Source of the DNA: an uncultured Flavobacteriales bacterium
Lineage (GTDB): Bacteria > Bacteroidota > Bacteroidia > Flavobacteriales > BACL11
Direction of reading: 5' to 3'
Assembly: GCA_943788405.1 (NCBI GenBank)
Contig: CALSQD010000002.1
Coordinates: 1,023,501-1,087,500 of the forward strand
DNA: 64,000 nucleotides
The translations under genes were made by a program, and so were the position numbers. Below the pieces are notes generated by a model that was not told the DNA's origin, made no database searches, and worked only from the letters and a program-made list of their open reading frames with translations. Shown here piece by piece: positions 19,001 to 26,670 of the stretch. The first letter of the stretch is position 1. Each line of letters opens with the position of its first letter.

Positions 19001-21156
19001 GCTACACAATAACAGACACAAATAATTGCTCCTATACAGATCTACTTACCATTTCTGAACCAAATGCTTTAGCAATTAACCCACTTACTGTAAATGTAAA
19101 GTGCAAAGGAGAAAGTAATGGATATATAATACTTAATACTAGTGGGGGAACTGTTCCTTACATTGAAGATTTTGGTACTGCAAACCCTGCTGCTTTAATT
19201 GCAGGAAATTACCCTTTTACTATTACAGATAACAATGGTTGTATTTATTCAAATAATATTAATATTAGTGAACCTGACTCCCTTTTAGTTAGTGCAAGTT
19301 CAACTAATGCAACCTGTGGAGGATATTTTGATGGAACTGCAACATTAGTAATTACAGGAGGAACGCTAGCTTACAATATTGATTGGGGGTTAAGTAATCC
19401 TAATGGATTAAATGCAGGGATACATAATTATATTGTAACAGATACAAATAACTGTCTTGCACAAGGATCAGTTACAATTACTGAACCTCCTGCTATGCAA
19501 ATCATTGTAGATACTTTCAGGGTTTCTTGCTTTGGACTTTCTGATGGCTCAGCAACTTTAACTATTTCTGCAGGAGCTGGTGCACCCTACATTCAGGATT
19601 GGGGAACAGTAAACCCTAACTCACTTCCTGCAGGATCACATCCTTTTATAATTACTGACAGCAATAATTGTACTGCACAAGGAAATGCTATAATTACTCA
19701 GCCAGCTGATATTCAAATAAATGAACTCTTAAGTCATGTAAGTTGTTTTAAAGAAAATGATGGAACAGCATTCTTGCAAATTAATGGTGGAATTTCACCT
19801 TATATTGAAAATTGGAATAGTATAAATACACTAGCTTTAAGTGCTGGTTCTTACTCCTACTCCGTAACTGATGCTAATAATTGTGTGAAAAATAATTTTA
19901 TTACCATTACTGAACCAGATACGCTAAGAGCAACAGCTACTATTATTGATGCGAACTGTTTTAATAGTGATGATGGTAAAATTTACTTAAATATCACAGG
20001 AGGAACATCCCCATATACTGAAGATTTTGGAACCTTTAACCCTTTTACTTTAGCAGAGGGAAGCTACAACTTTACAGTAACAGATATAAATGGCTGTAGC
20101 TTTGATAGCATTGCTGTAGTTGGACAAGCTAATGAGGTATTCCTAAGTTTCAGTGCTGAAAGCCCAATTTGCCGAAATGATTCATCTGAATTAAGTATCA
20201 ACATTATCAACCCAAGAACTAACCTTTATACAGTAACCATTCACGATTCAGTAGCAAAACCTTATGTTATTGATTCGCTTGGCTTACTAGTTCCTGAAGG
20301 CAATAAACTAAAACTTTCTCCTAATTTCACTACTGATATTATTTTATTAACTATAACTGATGATGAAGGCTGTTCAAGCGGTGCAAATGACACTGCTCAT
20401 GTAATTGTAAATCAATTACCTGTTCTGGATATTACTTTAGCTGATATTTGTGTAGGGAGTCCTTCTTTCACACTTAATGAAGGAACACCCACAGGAGGAA
20501 ATTATTTTATTGATGGTAAAAATACAAACTTCTTTGATGTTGAAAACCTGGAAAACGGGGCATATACTATAGGCTATAACTACACTGATAATATTACTAA
20601 TTGTCATAACTCAATTGAAAAAATAATTAATATTAACCCATCCCCTATTGCTGATTTCTCATTTAGCCCACAGCCTGCAAATATTGATGATCCTAATATT
20701 TTATTCATCAATAAAAGTGTTAACATTGAAAATACTAAGTGGAATTTAGGAGATGGGACAATACTTGCTAATGAGCTAAACTTTTGGCACACCTATGCCG
20801 ACACGGGTAAATATGAGGTTGTTTATGTAGTAAACAACCAGTTTAATTGTGTAGATAGTTTAACAGCTACATTAATAATCAATCCTGTATATCAAATTTT
20901 TATTCCTAATTCATTTACACCAAACAATGATGGTGATAATGATACTTTCCAACCTTATATTAATGGTGCAAAAAATTACACTATTACTATTTTTGATAGA
21001 TGGGGTGAAGTTATATTCCAAGAAGAAAATGGAGTTTGGGACGGGAAAATTAATGGCAACTTTGTGCAAGATGGAGTATACTCCTACTCTATTTTAGCAA
21101 TTGATTTTAAAGACAAACCATTTATCTACACAGGACTAGTTACCCTTTTAAAATAA
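16003..21156 (+). CDS. Giant T9SS type B adhesin with twelve SprB repeats and a GEVED domain
   Basis: 1717-aa surface protein with a signal peptide (MKNKLLLTCIIFISAFISKGQ) and an N-terminal Cys-rich domain (CGSALPFCTG, PAWYYMQID) common in gliding-associated proteins. Twelve SprB-type repeats run from about residue 322 to 1376; each has an (S/T)CNGxxDG-type start, SGGTPxYxxxW, LSAGxYxYxxTDxNxC and ITEP. Repeat 2 is split by a GEVED domain at about 425-596 (IDWNIDGDFNDPGEEVG, WFGATEDYSI). A PKD domain lies at about 1560-1627 and a type B C-terminal domain at 1627-1717 (IFIPNSFTPNNDGDND, IFDRWGE). By analogy with SprB it may be a moving surface adhesin; that role is inferred. Confidence 0.92.
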   Translation: MKNKLLLTCIIFISAFISKGQTTCGSALPFCTGTNYTFPASTNTSAPTGPFYDCLGTQPNPAWYYMQIDNPGNITITMSSTPSNDIDFICWGPFSNPNTMCNQLTAANVEDCSYSWVSTEICNITGASTGDYYILLITNYSNSACNINFSQTGGNGTTDCCILGGDAGDDNILNICNTDPSFIMENQLSGNPDPGGTWYNSTWNSIGNNNFNPATWISGTYAYIVPGSSASCPDDTSFLTVNINPTPILSFPSLTSVCSDNAPINLTTATPAGGVYTGTGVNTNIFTPSINVIGSNTITYTYTDASGCSNTATQNIIVNDIPYASAVTTNVSCNGLTDGSAALTISGGTPTYTTNWNGNNPLNLGAGTYGYTIIDNNNCTYSDSITVYQPGAFTATINTTNISCNGANDGTASIQVQGSSTPSGTISNLVYCASNPGSNSYSNIENVQLIGDSFSIINNTNGLCDQYEDYTTLFADITEGNSYIIAVNLGVCNGNINNYPSGAKIFIDWNIDGDFNDPGEEVGNIPNGVAVSANIPITVPFSGTYGPTRMRIVSQYQSIGSTTPITSCDVGTWAPSYTPPWFGATEDYSIVVKSASITASYLWSNFLTNDSISNLSAGNYSVNITDGNGCTLTDYITITEPIAISTSTSTSGISCNGLNDGNISLTINGGIPDYNINVPPYNQTLNGGVNTFSTPSLLGAGTYNYSITDSNGCVFNSSVTLTEPSPILVAESKIDVSCNGGNDGSAILTINGGTPTYAQNWGTNNPFALSAGTANYQITDNNGCTYADSVIITEPNLLTATFTQVNVSTCLASDGSIDATISGGTTPYSYNWNNGSITEDLSNLSGGIYLLTVTDNKGCTATLSVTITEPPSPILSFTQTNISCNGGSNGSIDLTVNGGSSPFSYIWTTSEITQDINNLSAGQYTVQVSDDNSCTENISISITEPSAPSISTTQINVDCNGNNTGSIDLTVLGSSSTFTYSWSNGQSSEDIINLVAGNYSYTITDTNNCSYTDLLTISEPNALAINPLTVNVKCKGESNGYIILNTSGGTVPYIEDFGTANPAALIAGNYPFTITDNNGCIYSNNINISEPDSLLVSASSTNATCGGYFDGTATLVITGGTLAYNIDWGLSNPNGLNAGIHNYIVTDTNNCLAQGSVTITEPPAMQIIVDTFRVSCFGLSDGSATLTISAGAGAPYIQDWGTVNPNSLPAGSHPFIITDSNNCTAQGNAIITQPADIQINELLSHVSCFKENDGTAFLQINGGISPYIENWNSINTLALSAGSYSYSVTDANNCVKNNFITITEPDTLRATATIIDANCFNSDDGKIYLNITGGTSPYTEDFGTFNPFTLAEGSYNFTVTDINGCSFDSIAVVGQANEVFLSFSAESPICRNDSSELSINIINPRTNLYTVTIHDSVAKPYVIDSLGLLVPEGNKLKLSPNFTTDIILLTITDDEGCSSGANDTAHVIVNQLPVLDITLADICVGSPSFTLNEGTPTGGNYFIDGKNTNFFDVENLENGAYTIGYNYTDNITNCHNSIEKIININPSPIADFSFSPQPANIDDPNILFINKSVNIENTKWNLGDGTILANELNFWHTYADTGKYEVVYVVNNQFNCVDSLTATLIINPVYQIFIPNSFTPNNDGDNDTFQPYINGAKNYTITIFDRWGEVIFQEENGVWDGKINGNFVQDGVYSYSILAIDFKDKPFIYTGLVTLLK

Positions 21157-21657
21157 ATGAAGCATATCGTATTGCTTTCTGACACTCATCATACATTAGA
21201 TGATCGTTTTTTTCCACATTTTGAAAAAGCAGATGAAATTTGGCATGCTGGTGATATAGGATCATTAGAAGTAACAGATGCTTTAAAAAAATACGCTCCA
21301 GTTAAAGCTGTTTATGGAAATATTGATGATAGAACCATCCGAACAGAATTTAAAGGAAACCTTTATTTTAAATGTGAGCAAGTAAATGTGATGATGACGC
21401 ATATTGGGGGATACCCTGGAAGATATGACAAGAAGATACTACCTATTATTGAACAAGCCAATCCTGACTTATTTATCTGTGGACATTCACATATCCTAAA
21501 GGTGATCTATGATAAAAAAAACCAGTTATTGCATATGAACCCAGGCGCAATTGGTGATTATGGAATTCATAAAGTAAAAACAATATTATGCTTTACCATT
21601 GAAGGAAAAGACATAAAAGATTTACGAGTAGTTGAATTTCCTAGAAGTAAAGGCTAG
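21157..21657 (+). CDS. YfcE/MJ0936-family metallophosphodiesterase
   Basis: 166-aa calcineurin-like phosphoesterase. Metal-binding motifs appear in order: SDTHH (Asp9, His11), HAGDIGS (Asp33), YGNID (Asn55), MMTHIGGYPG and CGHSH. The size and motif spacing match the small single-domain YfcE/MJ0936 group, which hydrolyses phosphodiesters; the natural substrate is not known. The ATG directly follows the stop of the giant adhesin gene, so it is in that operon. Its TAG stop lies in a CTAG palindrome shared with the stop of the convergent gene. Confidence 0.93.
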   Translation: MKHIVLLSDTHHTLDDRFFPHFEKADEIWHAGDIGSLEVTDALKKYAPVKAVYGNIDDRTIRTEFKGNLYFKCEQVNVMMTHIGGYPGRYDKKILPIIEQANPDLFICGHSHILKVIYDKKNQLLHMNPGAIGDYGIHKVKTILCFTIEGKDIKDLRVVEFPRSKG

Positions 21658-22046
21658 CGAATTCTATCAGCTGATTTTACTAACTTCTCATCTTTCTTAA
21701 TAAAGAAATTTGCTGCTATTAGTGTAACAAATGGCACAATTAAAAGAATCATTCCTATTCCAAAAGCCTCCTCTTCCCTATGTAAAAATACAATTAAGAA
21801 AAAAGCAATAGTTATCATAAGGCGAGCAATAGAAGCTAATAATTGTTGTCTATTTCTATTTTTAAACTGAAAAATTGCAAATATGGAAAGTGCTGCTGAT
21901 AAGAACACAAACAAACGCGCTTCCGAAAAATGTTCTTTTAGTAAATAACTTGTTGTATCATCTTGCAATACAGGAAAAGTATATACTATAGTGATAGAAC
22001 AGATAGCTGAAAAGAAGAAAAATAAAGATTGTACTCTTTGAATCAT
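21654..22046 (-). CDS. DUF4293 family membrane protein
   Basis: 130-aa membrane protein with four predicted helices. The start MIQRVQSLFFFFSAICSI and the interrupted cluster of helices match the DUF4293 family of Bacteroidetes; function unknown. I place the start at the ATG at 22046, because an upstream in-frame TTG at 22067 is the last part of a TAGTTTTG promoter box. It is convergent with the phosphodiesterase gene and overlaps it by four bases. It is divergent from rho, next to which DUF4293 genes are often found (from memory). Confidence 0.82.
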   Translation of the reverse strand: MIQRVQSLFFFFSAICSITIVYTFPVLQDDTTSYLLKEHFSEARLFVFLSAALSIFAIFQFKNRNRQQLLASIARLMITIAFFLIVFLHREEEAFGIGMILLIVPFVTLIAANFFIKKDEKLVKSADRIR

Positions 22047-22064
22047 AGTTATAAAAGTTTGCTG

Positions 22065-22072
22065 CAAAACTA
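22065..22072 (-). promoter_or_regulatory. -7 promoter box (TAGTTTTG) for the DUF4293 gene
   Basis: Exact TAnnTTTG match read from 22072 down to 22065, 18 bases before the ATG at 22046. It contains the TTG that would otherwise look like a start codon. Confidence 0.55.
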
Positions 22073-22087
22073 ATAAAATTGTAGGAT

Positions 22088-22118
22088 TTGTCCATATCTT
22101 AAAAAAATTGTATTATTG
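22088..22118 (+). promoter_or_regulatory. Possible rho promoter (TTG-N20-TATTATTG)
   Basis: A TTG at 22088-22090 is followed after 20 bases by TATTATTG at 22111-22118, one mismatch from TAnnTTTG. This would give rho an untranslated leader of about 85 bases, long for this window. No transcription signal nearer to rho was seen. Confidence 0.35.
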
Positions 22119-22207
22119 CACAACTTATCTAAAGTAACACCCCTACAAAACATCTTGAAAATTCAAAAGTTACAACCGAATTAAGATTATTATATTAAAA
22201 AATATTT

Positions 22208-23854
22208 ATGTACAAATTAGAAGAATTAAACGCAAAAAAAGTTGCTGATTTAAAAGCAATTGCAACAGAATTAAACCTCAAAAAATTTGAGAAACTAAAG
22301 AAACAAGACTTGGCTTATGCCATTTTAGATCATCAGGCAGAAAATGAAAAACCACAACCTGCGCCTGAAAAAAAACAAAGACCTAGAACTGAGAAAAAGC
22401 CAGTACAAAAGCAAGCACCTCAGCAACAAGAAAATAAAAAAGAAGGAAACGCACCTAAAAAACCAGTGCATAATCATCAAAAAAATACTGAAGAGAAAAA
22501 AGAACATAAAAAACCTGTTCACAATCATCAGAAAAATAAAGATGGACAAAATGCACCTAAAAAACCTGTGCATAACCACCAAAAGAAAAATGATGATAAC
22601 AATGGACCAAAAAAACCGGTTCACAATCATCCTAAAAAAGGAGAAGGGCAAGCTAACTCACACCCTAAATCAAAACATAACAACAATAAAAACCAAAATA
22701 ACAACAATACTCCCCCATCAAAATACGATTATAACTTTGATGGTATAATCAATACAGAAGGAGTAATTGAAATTATGCCTGATGGATACGGTTTTATGCG
22801 TTCAAGCGATTACCACTATTTATCATCTCCTGATGATGTTTATGTTTCGCATTCACAAATTAAGTTATTCGGTTTAAAAACAGGTGACACTATTAAAGGA
22901 ACTGTTCGCCCACCAAAAACGGGGGAGAAATATTTCCCTTTAATTCAAGTAGAAAGCATTAATGGGCGTGACCCAGGAATTGTTAGAGATAGAATTCCTT
23001 TCCACCATTTAACACCACTTTTCCCTTATGAAAAGTTCAACCTTTTAGGAAACGGACATAATAATGTTTCTACAAGAATGTTGGATATTTTTACGCCACT
23101 TGGTAAAGGACAAAGAGGATTAATTGTAGCACAGCCTAAAACTGGTAAAACGGTACTTTTAAAGGATATTGCAAATGCAATTGCTGATAATCACCCAGAA
23201 GTTTACATGATTATTCTTTTGATTGATGAAAGACCTGAAGAAGTTACCGATATGGAAAGAAGTGTAAATGCTGAAGTGATTGCTTCTACTTTTGATGAGC
23301 CTGCAAGCAGACATGTAAAGGTGGCTGACATTGTATTGGAGAAAGCTAAAAGAATGGTAGAATGCGGACATGATGTGGTTATCCTATTGGATTCAATTAC
23401 GCGTTTGGCAAGAGCCTACAATACTGTACAGCCTGCATCAGGGAAAATATTAAGTGGTGGTGTAGATGCAAATGCATTACACAAACCAAAGCGTTTCTTT
23501 GGTGCTGCTCGTAAAATTGAAAAAGGAGGTTCATTAACCATTTTAGCAACTGCTCTTACAGAAACAGGAAGTAAAATGGATGAGGTTATCTTTGAAGAGT
23601 TTAAAGGTACTGGGAATATGGAACTTCAATTGGACAGAAGAATTGCTAATAGAAGAATTTATCCTGCTGTTGATTTAGTTTCTTCTTCTACTAGGCGTGA
23701 GGATTTATTATTAGATAAAGAACATATCCAAAGAATTTGGGTGCTTAGAAATTACTTAGCTGACATGAACCCTATTGAAGCGATTGAATTCATGAAAGAT
23801 AGATTACAGAAAACAAAAGACAATACTGAGTTTTTAGTAACTATGAATGGGTAG
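22208..23854 (+). CDS. rho: Transcription termination factor Rho with repetitive basic insertion
   Basis: 548-aa hexameric RNA-dependent ATPase that ends transcription. Residues 1-45 form the Rho N-terminal helical domain. About 48-170 is a Lys/Gln/Asn/His-rich insertion with four copies of a KKPVHNH(Q/P)K unit. The cold-shock-type RNA-binding domain covers about 180-250 ([20 protein letters not shown]). The ATPase domain follows, with VAQPKTGKT as Walker [26 protein letters not shown] as Walker B, and SGGVDANAL. Rho is normally about 420 aa, so the insertion accounts for the extra length, as in other Bacteroidetes. A strong terminator follows the stop. Confidence 0.97.
   Translation: MYKLEELNAKKVADLKAIATELNLKKFEKLKKQDLAYAILDHQAENEKPQPAPEKKQRPRTEKKPVQKQAPQQQENKKEGNAPKKPVHNHQKNTEEKKEHKKPVHNHQKNKDGQNAPKKPVHNHQKKNDDNNGPKKPVHNHPKKGEGQANSHPKSKHNNNKNQNNNNTPPSKYDYNFDGIINTEGVIEIMPDGYGFMRSSDYHYLSSPDDVYVSHSQIKLFGLKTGDTIKGTVRPPKTGEKYFPLIQVESINGRDPGIVRDRIPFHHLTPLFPYEKFNLLGNGHNNVSTRMLDIFTPLGKGQRGLIVAQPKTGKTVLLKDIANAIADNHPEVYMIILLIDERPEEVTDMERSVNAEVIASTFDEPASRHVKVADIVLEKAKRMVECGHDVVILLDSITRLARAYNTVQPASGKILSGGVDANALHKPKRFFGAARKIEKGGSLTILATALTETGSKMDEVIFEEFKGTGNMELQLDRRIANRRIYPAVDLVSSSTRREDLLLDKEHIQRIWVLRNYLADMNPIEAIEFMKDRLQKTKDNTEFLVTMNG
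22455..22640 (+). repeat. Coding repeat in rho: four KKPVHNH(Q/P)K units
   Basis: Four copies of a nine-residue KKPVHNH(Q/P)K unit separated by 9-12 residue polar linkers. The DNA copies differ by many synonymous changes (for example ccagtgcataat, cctgttcacaat, ccggttcacaat) while the peptide is kept, so selection acts on the protein. Confidence 0.85.
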
Positions 23855-23895
23855 TTGCTAATATAGTAATTGAAAAATTCCACCATGTAACAATA

Positions 23896-23927
23896 AATTC
23901 CTACCAATTTGGTGGGGATTTTTTTTG
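23896..23927 (+). terminator. Rho-gene terminator (copy 1 of a dispersed hairpin)
   Basis: An eleven-pair stem with one T-G and one further wobble pair, loop ATT and centre ACCAATTTGGT, followed by a run of about eight T. The same hairpin and T run occur after yidC at 54319-54352. Confidence 0.8.
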
Positions 23928-23939
23928 TATTATTGAAAG

Positions 23940-25316
23940 ATGAAAACTAACTTATGTATTTTTCTTATTATTTTAGGTTGCATACAAACATCTGAGGCAC
24001 AAAATACATTTGAGAGAGCCTATGGAAGTATTGCTTTTGAAGAAGCAAAATCTGTTAGACAGACTTCTGATAGAGGATATATTATCGGAGGAACTAATCA
24101 GGTTAAAGTGGATAGTTTGGGCAATGAACAATGGACCAAACCATATCCTTCTACATTTGCAAACACCACCAATCAGGGATACATCCTAATTAACAGCAAC
24201 TCTCCTACTATCACATTTACTAAAACAGACCTCAATGGAGATACTTTGTGGCAAACAAATTACAGCCAAGGCATATGGGCCAATCATGGGAGGTACATAG
24301 AACAAGTAGAAGATGGTGGCTATATAGTTGCTGGAAATTTTCAGAGTGTAACAGGTTCGGGCATGCTTTTACTTAAATTAGATTCGCTAGGAAATAAATT
24401 GTGGCAAAGAACTTTTAGTGAACCAACCTCAGCAGCATTTTGTTATGGATTTTCAGCCCAACAGACAAATGACAATGGATATATTATTGCTGGATTTACT
24501 TATATCGATTTTTACGATACTACAAGACACAAAGACATATTTATTGTAAAAACAGATAGCTTAGGAAATGAACAATGGAGAAAATATTTTGGTGGGATAA
24601 AGGATGATTTAGGATCTTTTGTAAGGCAGGACAATCAGGGAAACTACTTTATTGCTGCCACTACCAATAGTTATAGTACCAGCACCCAATCGGATATGTC
24701 TCTGATAAAATTGGATTCAAATGGAGACTCTCTTTGGACACAGACATATGGAGGGAATTTAAAGGGAATAGCAACAGGACTTTGGCCAACAAATGATGGA
24801 GGCTGTATTTTAGTAGGGCAATCAAACTCATTTGGCAATGGTGATTTTAATGGATATATTGTAAAAACAAATGAAAATGGAGATACACTGTGGACAAAAA
24901 ATTATGGAGGATCAGGAGTAGAAGCTATCAATTCTGTTCAACAAACATCCGATAACGGATATGTAATGTCGGGTTATACTAACAGCATAGGTGCAGGAGA
25001 TTTTGATATGTTCCTATTAAAAACGGATTCACTAGGGAATTATACGATTAATACTGGGATAAATGAAAATCCAAATTCAATTTTAAAATTGGATATTTAC
25101 CCTAATCCAAATAATGGTATTTTTTCTATCCAATTACCATTCAAAATCTCAAAAATAGAAATTATTAATCTAGTAGGAGAAACTATTTATTTGGAAGTAG
25201 TAAACAATAATAAAGCAAAAATAGATTTGAGAAAAGAAGCGAAAGGAATTTATTTCTATCAGATTTATATTGGTGAAAATAAAAAAGTACAATCCGGGAA
25301 AATAATCTTAAAATAA
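23940..25316 (+). CDS. T9SS type A secreted repeat protein
   Basis: 458-aa secreted protein: signal peptide (MKTNLCIFLIILGCIQTSEAQ), then six or seven repeats of about 50 residues. Each repeat carries TSDxGY(I/V)(I/M)(A/S)G, a KTDSLGN or KLDSNGD turn, and a W before Y-G-G, a propeller-like pattern common in Bacteroidetes exported proteins. The last 75 residues form the type A sorting tail (LDIYPNPNNGIFSIQLP, GIYFYQI, KIILK). The target is the cell surface or outside; ligand unknown. The ATG is only five bases from a near-consensus -7 box (TATTATTG, 23928-23935), so the mRNA may be leaderless. Confidence 0.88.
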   Translation: MKTNLCIFLIILGCIQTSEAQNTFERAYGSIAFEEAKSVRQTSDRGYIIGGTNQVKVDSLGNEQWTKPYPSTFANTTNQGYILINSNSPTITFTKTDLNGDTLWQTNYSQGIWANHGRYIEQVEDGGYIVAGNFQSVTGSGMLLLKLDSLGNKLWQRTFSEPTSAAFCYGFSAQQTNDNGYIIAGFTYIDFYDTTRHKDIFIVKTDSLGNEQWRKYFGGIKDDLGSFVRQDNQGNYFIAATTNSYSTSTQSDMSLIKLDSNGDSLWTQTYGGNLKGIATGLWPTNDGGCILVGQSNSFGNGDFNGYIVKTNENGDTLWTKNYGGSGVEAINSVQQTSDNGYVMSGYTNSIGAGDFDMFLLKTDSLGNYTINTGINENPNSILKLDIYPNPNNGIFSIQLPFKISKIEIINLVGETIYLEVVNNNKAKIDLRKEAKGIYFYQIYIGENKKVQSGKIILK

Positions 25317-25660
25317 AAAAATAGGTTCAAGATAATTTAAGAGGGTTATCATGGGGCTTTAGTAGATGATTTTGTATTGAAGTTGGATAGTTTACCGCCT
25401 AATGCTATTTATGAACAAGAAGGCAAAAAAACAACTGCTAAAAATAGTAGATATTTTAGGTATAGCAGCCTTACCCAAACAAAAAGGCATCTTGTTTTAT
25501 ATTTATACTGATCTCCCATTACACCTCATGATTTAAGGTATCGTGCTTATTTGGTTTTAATTAATAGCTAATTGAGTTAGATGGTAGAAGAATTGTTGTT
25601 GATTAAATCAAGTTTATATATTTGTGGTTGTCTTAGAATTTTATCTTTGCATAAAAAATA
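25317..25660. other. Gene-poor stretch with possible decayed coding remnant
   Basis: 344 bases with no complete gene. A 56-codon frame without a start runs on the plus strand from 25341 to a TGA at 25509-25511; its translation (GYHGALVDDFVLKLDSLPP, then a Lys/Thr-rich end) looks like protein rather than random sequence, and further short open pieces follow in other frames. I do not recognise it. It may be the degraded end of a gene. No repeat or terminator stands out. Confidence 0.3.
25622..25649 (+). promoter_or_regulatory. Promoter (TTG-N17-TATCTTTG) upstream of the ftsE-murB operon
   Basis: A TTG at 25622-25624 and an exact -7 box TATCTTTG at 25642-25649, 17 bases apart. It is the only good promoter before the operon 25779-29102 and would give a leader of about 125 bases that contains a 27-codon open frame at 25661. 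Confidence 0.6.
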
Positions 25661-25744
25661 ATGGTAAAAGAGGTATATTACGCAAAATCAAGTAAATTTA
25701 AAAATAAAATTGTTTGTCCCCAATTCGCCCCCTTAAATCGTTAA
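25661..25744 (+). CDS. Short leader open frame (27 codons), possible leader peptide
   Basis: An ATG 11 bases after the -7 box opens a 27-codon frame (MVKEVYYAKSSKFKNKIVC and eight more residues, ending PLNR). The position relative to the promoter is that of a normal gene start in this genome, yet the frame ends quickly. It could be a leader peptide for the downstream operon or the surviving start of a broken gene. Coding status unproven. Confidence 0.3.
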   Translation: MVKEVYYAKSSKFKNKIVCPQFAPLNR

Positions 25745-25778
25745 TTCACTTAAAATCAATCTAGAAGCAACTATCTTA

Positions 25779-25994
25779 GTGTTATATATCTTAAAAATAA
25801 AAGGAACAAAAACTATCCCTGACTTTGTACAAATTAGGGATAAAAGCATGACTTTGCGTGCCTACTTCAGGCTTAGCCAGCAGGAAACTGGGTTAAAAAA
25901 GAATGATTTAGAAGCTGATGCAAAAGGAATAATGGCTTTATTAGAGAAAATTCCCTACGGAAAAATTCATAAATATTATAGCGAAAATGAATAA
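25779..25994 (+). CDS. Small conserved-type protein upstream of ftsE (GTG start)
   Basis: 71-aa soluble protein beginning VLYILKIKGTKTIPDFVQIRD. From memory, similar 65-70 aa proteins sit beside ftsE in flavobacteria and are sometimes labelled fructose-6-phosphate aldolase. At this size it cannot be that enzyme, so I give no function. The GTG at 25779 is the only usable start: an in-frame TAA lies at 25734-25736, and no other start codon lies between. The 3' end overlaps ftsE by eight bases, which supports a real coupled gene. Confidence 0.65.
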   Translation: MLYILKIKGTKTIPDFVQIRDKSMTLRAYFRLSQQETGLKKNDLEADAKGIMALLEKIPYGKIHKYYSENE

Positions 25995-26670
25995 GCCTAT
26001 CATCAACATAGAAGGTGTAGATATTCACCAAATGGACCACCAAGTGTTCAGCAATATTACCTTAAAAGTAAATGCTGGCGATTTTCTATATTTAATTGGA
26101 GAAACAGGAAGTGGGAAAAGCTCCTTGTTAAAAGCATTATATGGAGAACTAAAAGTAAGTGCTGGAAACATTTCACTTGCCGATATTGACCTTAACAAAA
26201 TTAAATCCAAAGAAATTCCAGCACTAAGAAGAAAGCTAGGCATTGTATTTCAAGATTTCCAATTATTACCAGACAGATCAGTATTTGACAATTTATCCTT
26301 TGTACTAAAAGCTACAGGATGGAAAGATAAAACTAAAATTAGCACTCGAATAAATGAGGTATTGGAAAGCGTACACCTAAATAATGTGAAAGAAAAAATG
26401 CCTTACACGCTATCAGGAGGAGAACAACAAAGAGCAGCTATTGCAAGAGCATTACTTAACAACCCTGAAATTATTTTAGCTGATGAACCAACAGGAAATC
26501 TAGATCCTGAAAAGTCAAATAAAATAATTGAATTATTGCAAGAAATAAATGCAAAAGGGACAACCATACTTATTGCAACACATGATTATTCAATCATAAA
26601 AAAATACAAAGCAAGAACGCTACAATGTGCAAATCAGAAAATAAGTGAAATTGTAATGGATCATGAGTAA
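25987..26670 (+). CDS. ftsE: Cell-division ABC ATPase FtsE
   Basis: 227-aa ABC ATPase with Walker A GETGSGKSS at residues 38-46, Q-loop GIVFQDFQLLPDRSV, signature LSGGEQQRAAIARAL and Walker B IILADEPTGNLDP. The segment LRRKLGIVFQDFQLLPD is typical of FtsE, which with FtsX controls septal wall hydrolases. ftsX is not adjacent in this window. It overlaps the small upstream gene and murB by eight bases each, linking division with wall precursor synthesis. Confidence 0.88.
   Translation: MNKPIINIEGVDIHQMDHQVFSNITLKVNAGDFLYLIGETGSGKSSLLKALYGELKVSAGNISLADIDLNKIKSKEIPALRRKLGIVFQDFQLLPDRSVFDNLSFVLKATGWKDKTKISTRINEVLESVHLNNVKEKMPYTLSGGEQQRAAIARALLNNPEIILADEPTGNLDPEKSNKIIELLQEINAKGTTILIATHDYSIIKKYKARTLQCANQKISEIVMDHE

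Noticed and set aside
22325..22748. Open frames on both strands over the rho insertion
   Set aside because: Shadows of the repetitive A-rich coding sequence; the rho frame is conserved and continuous.
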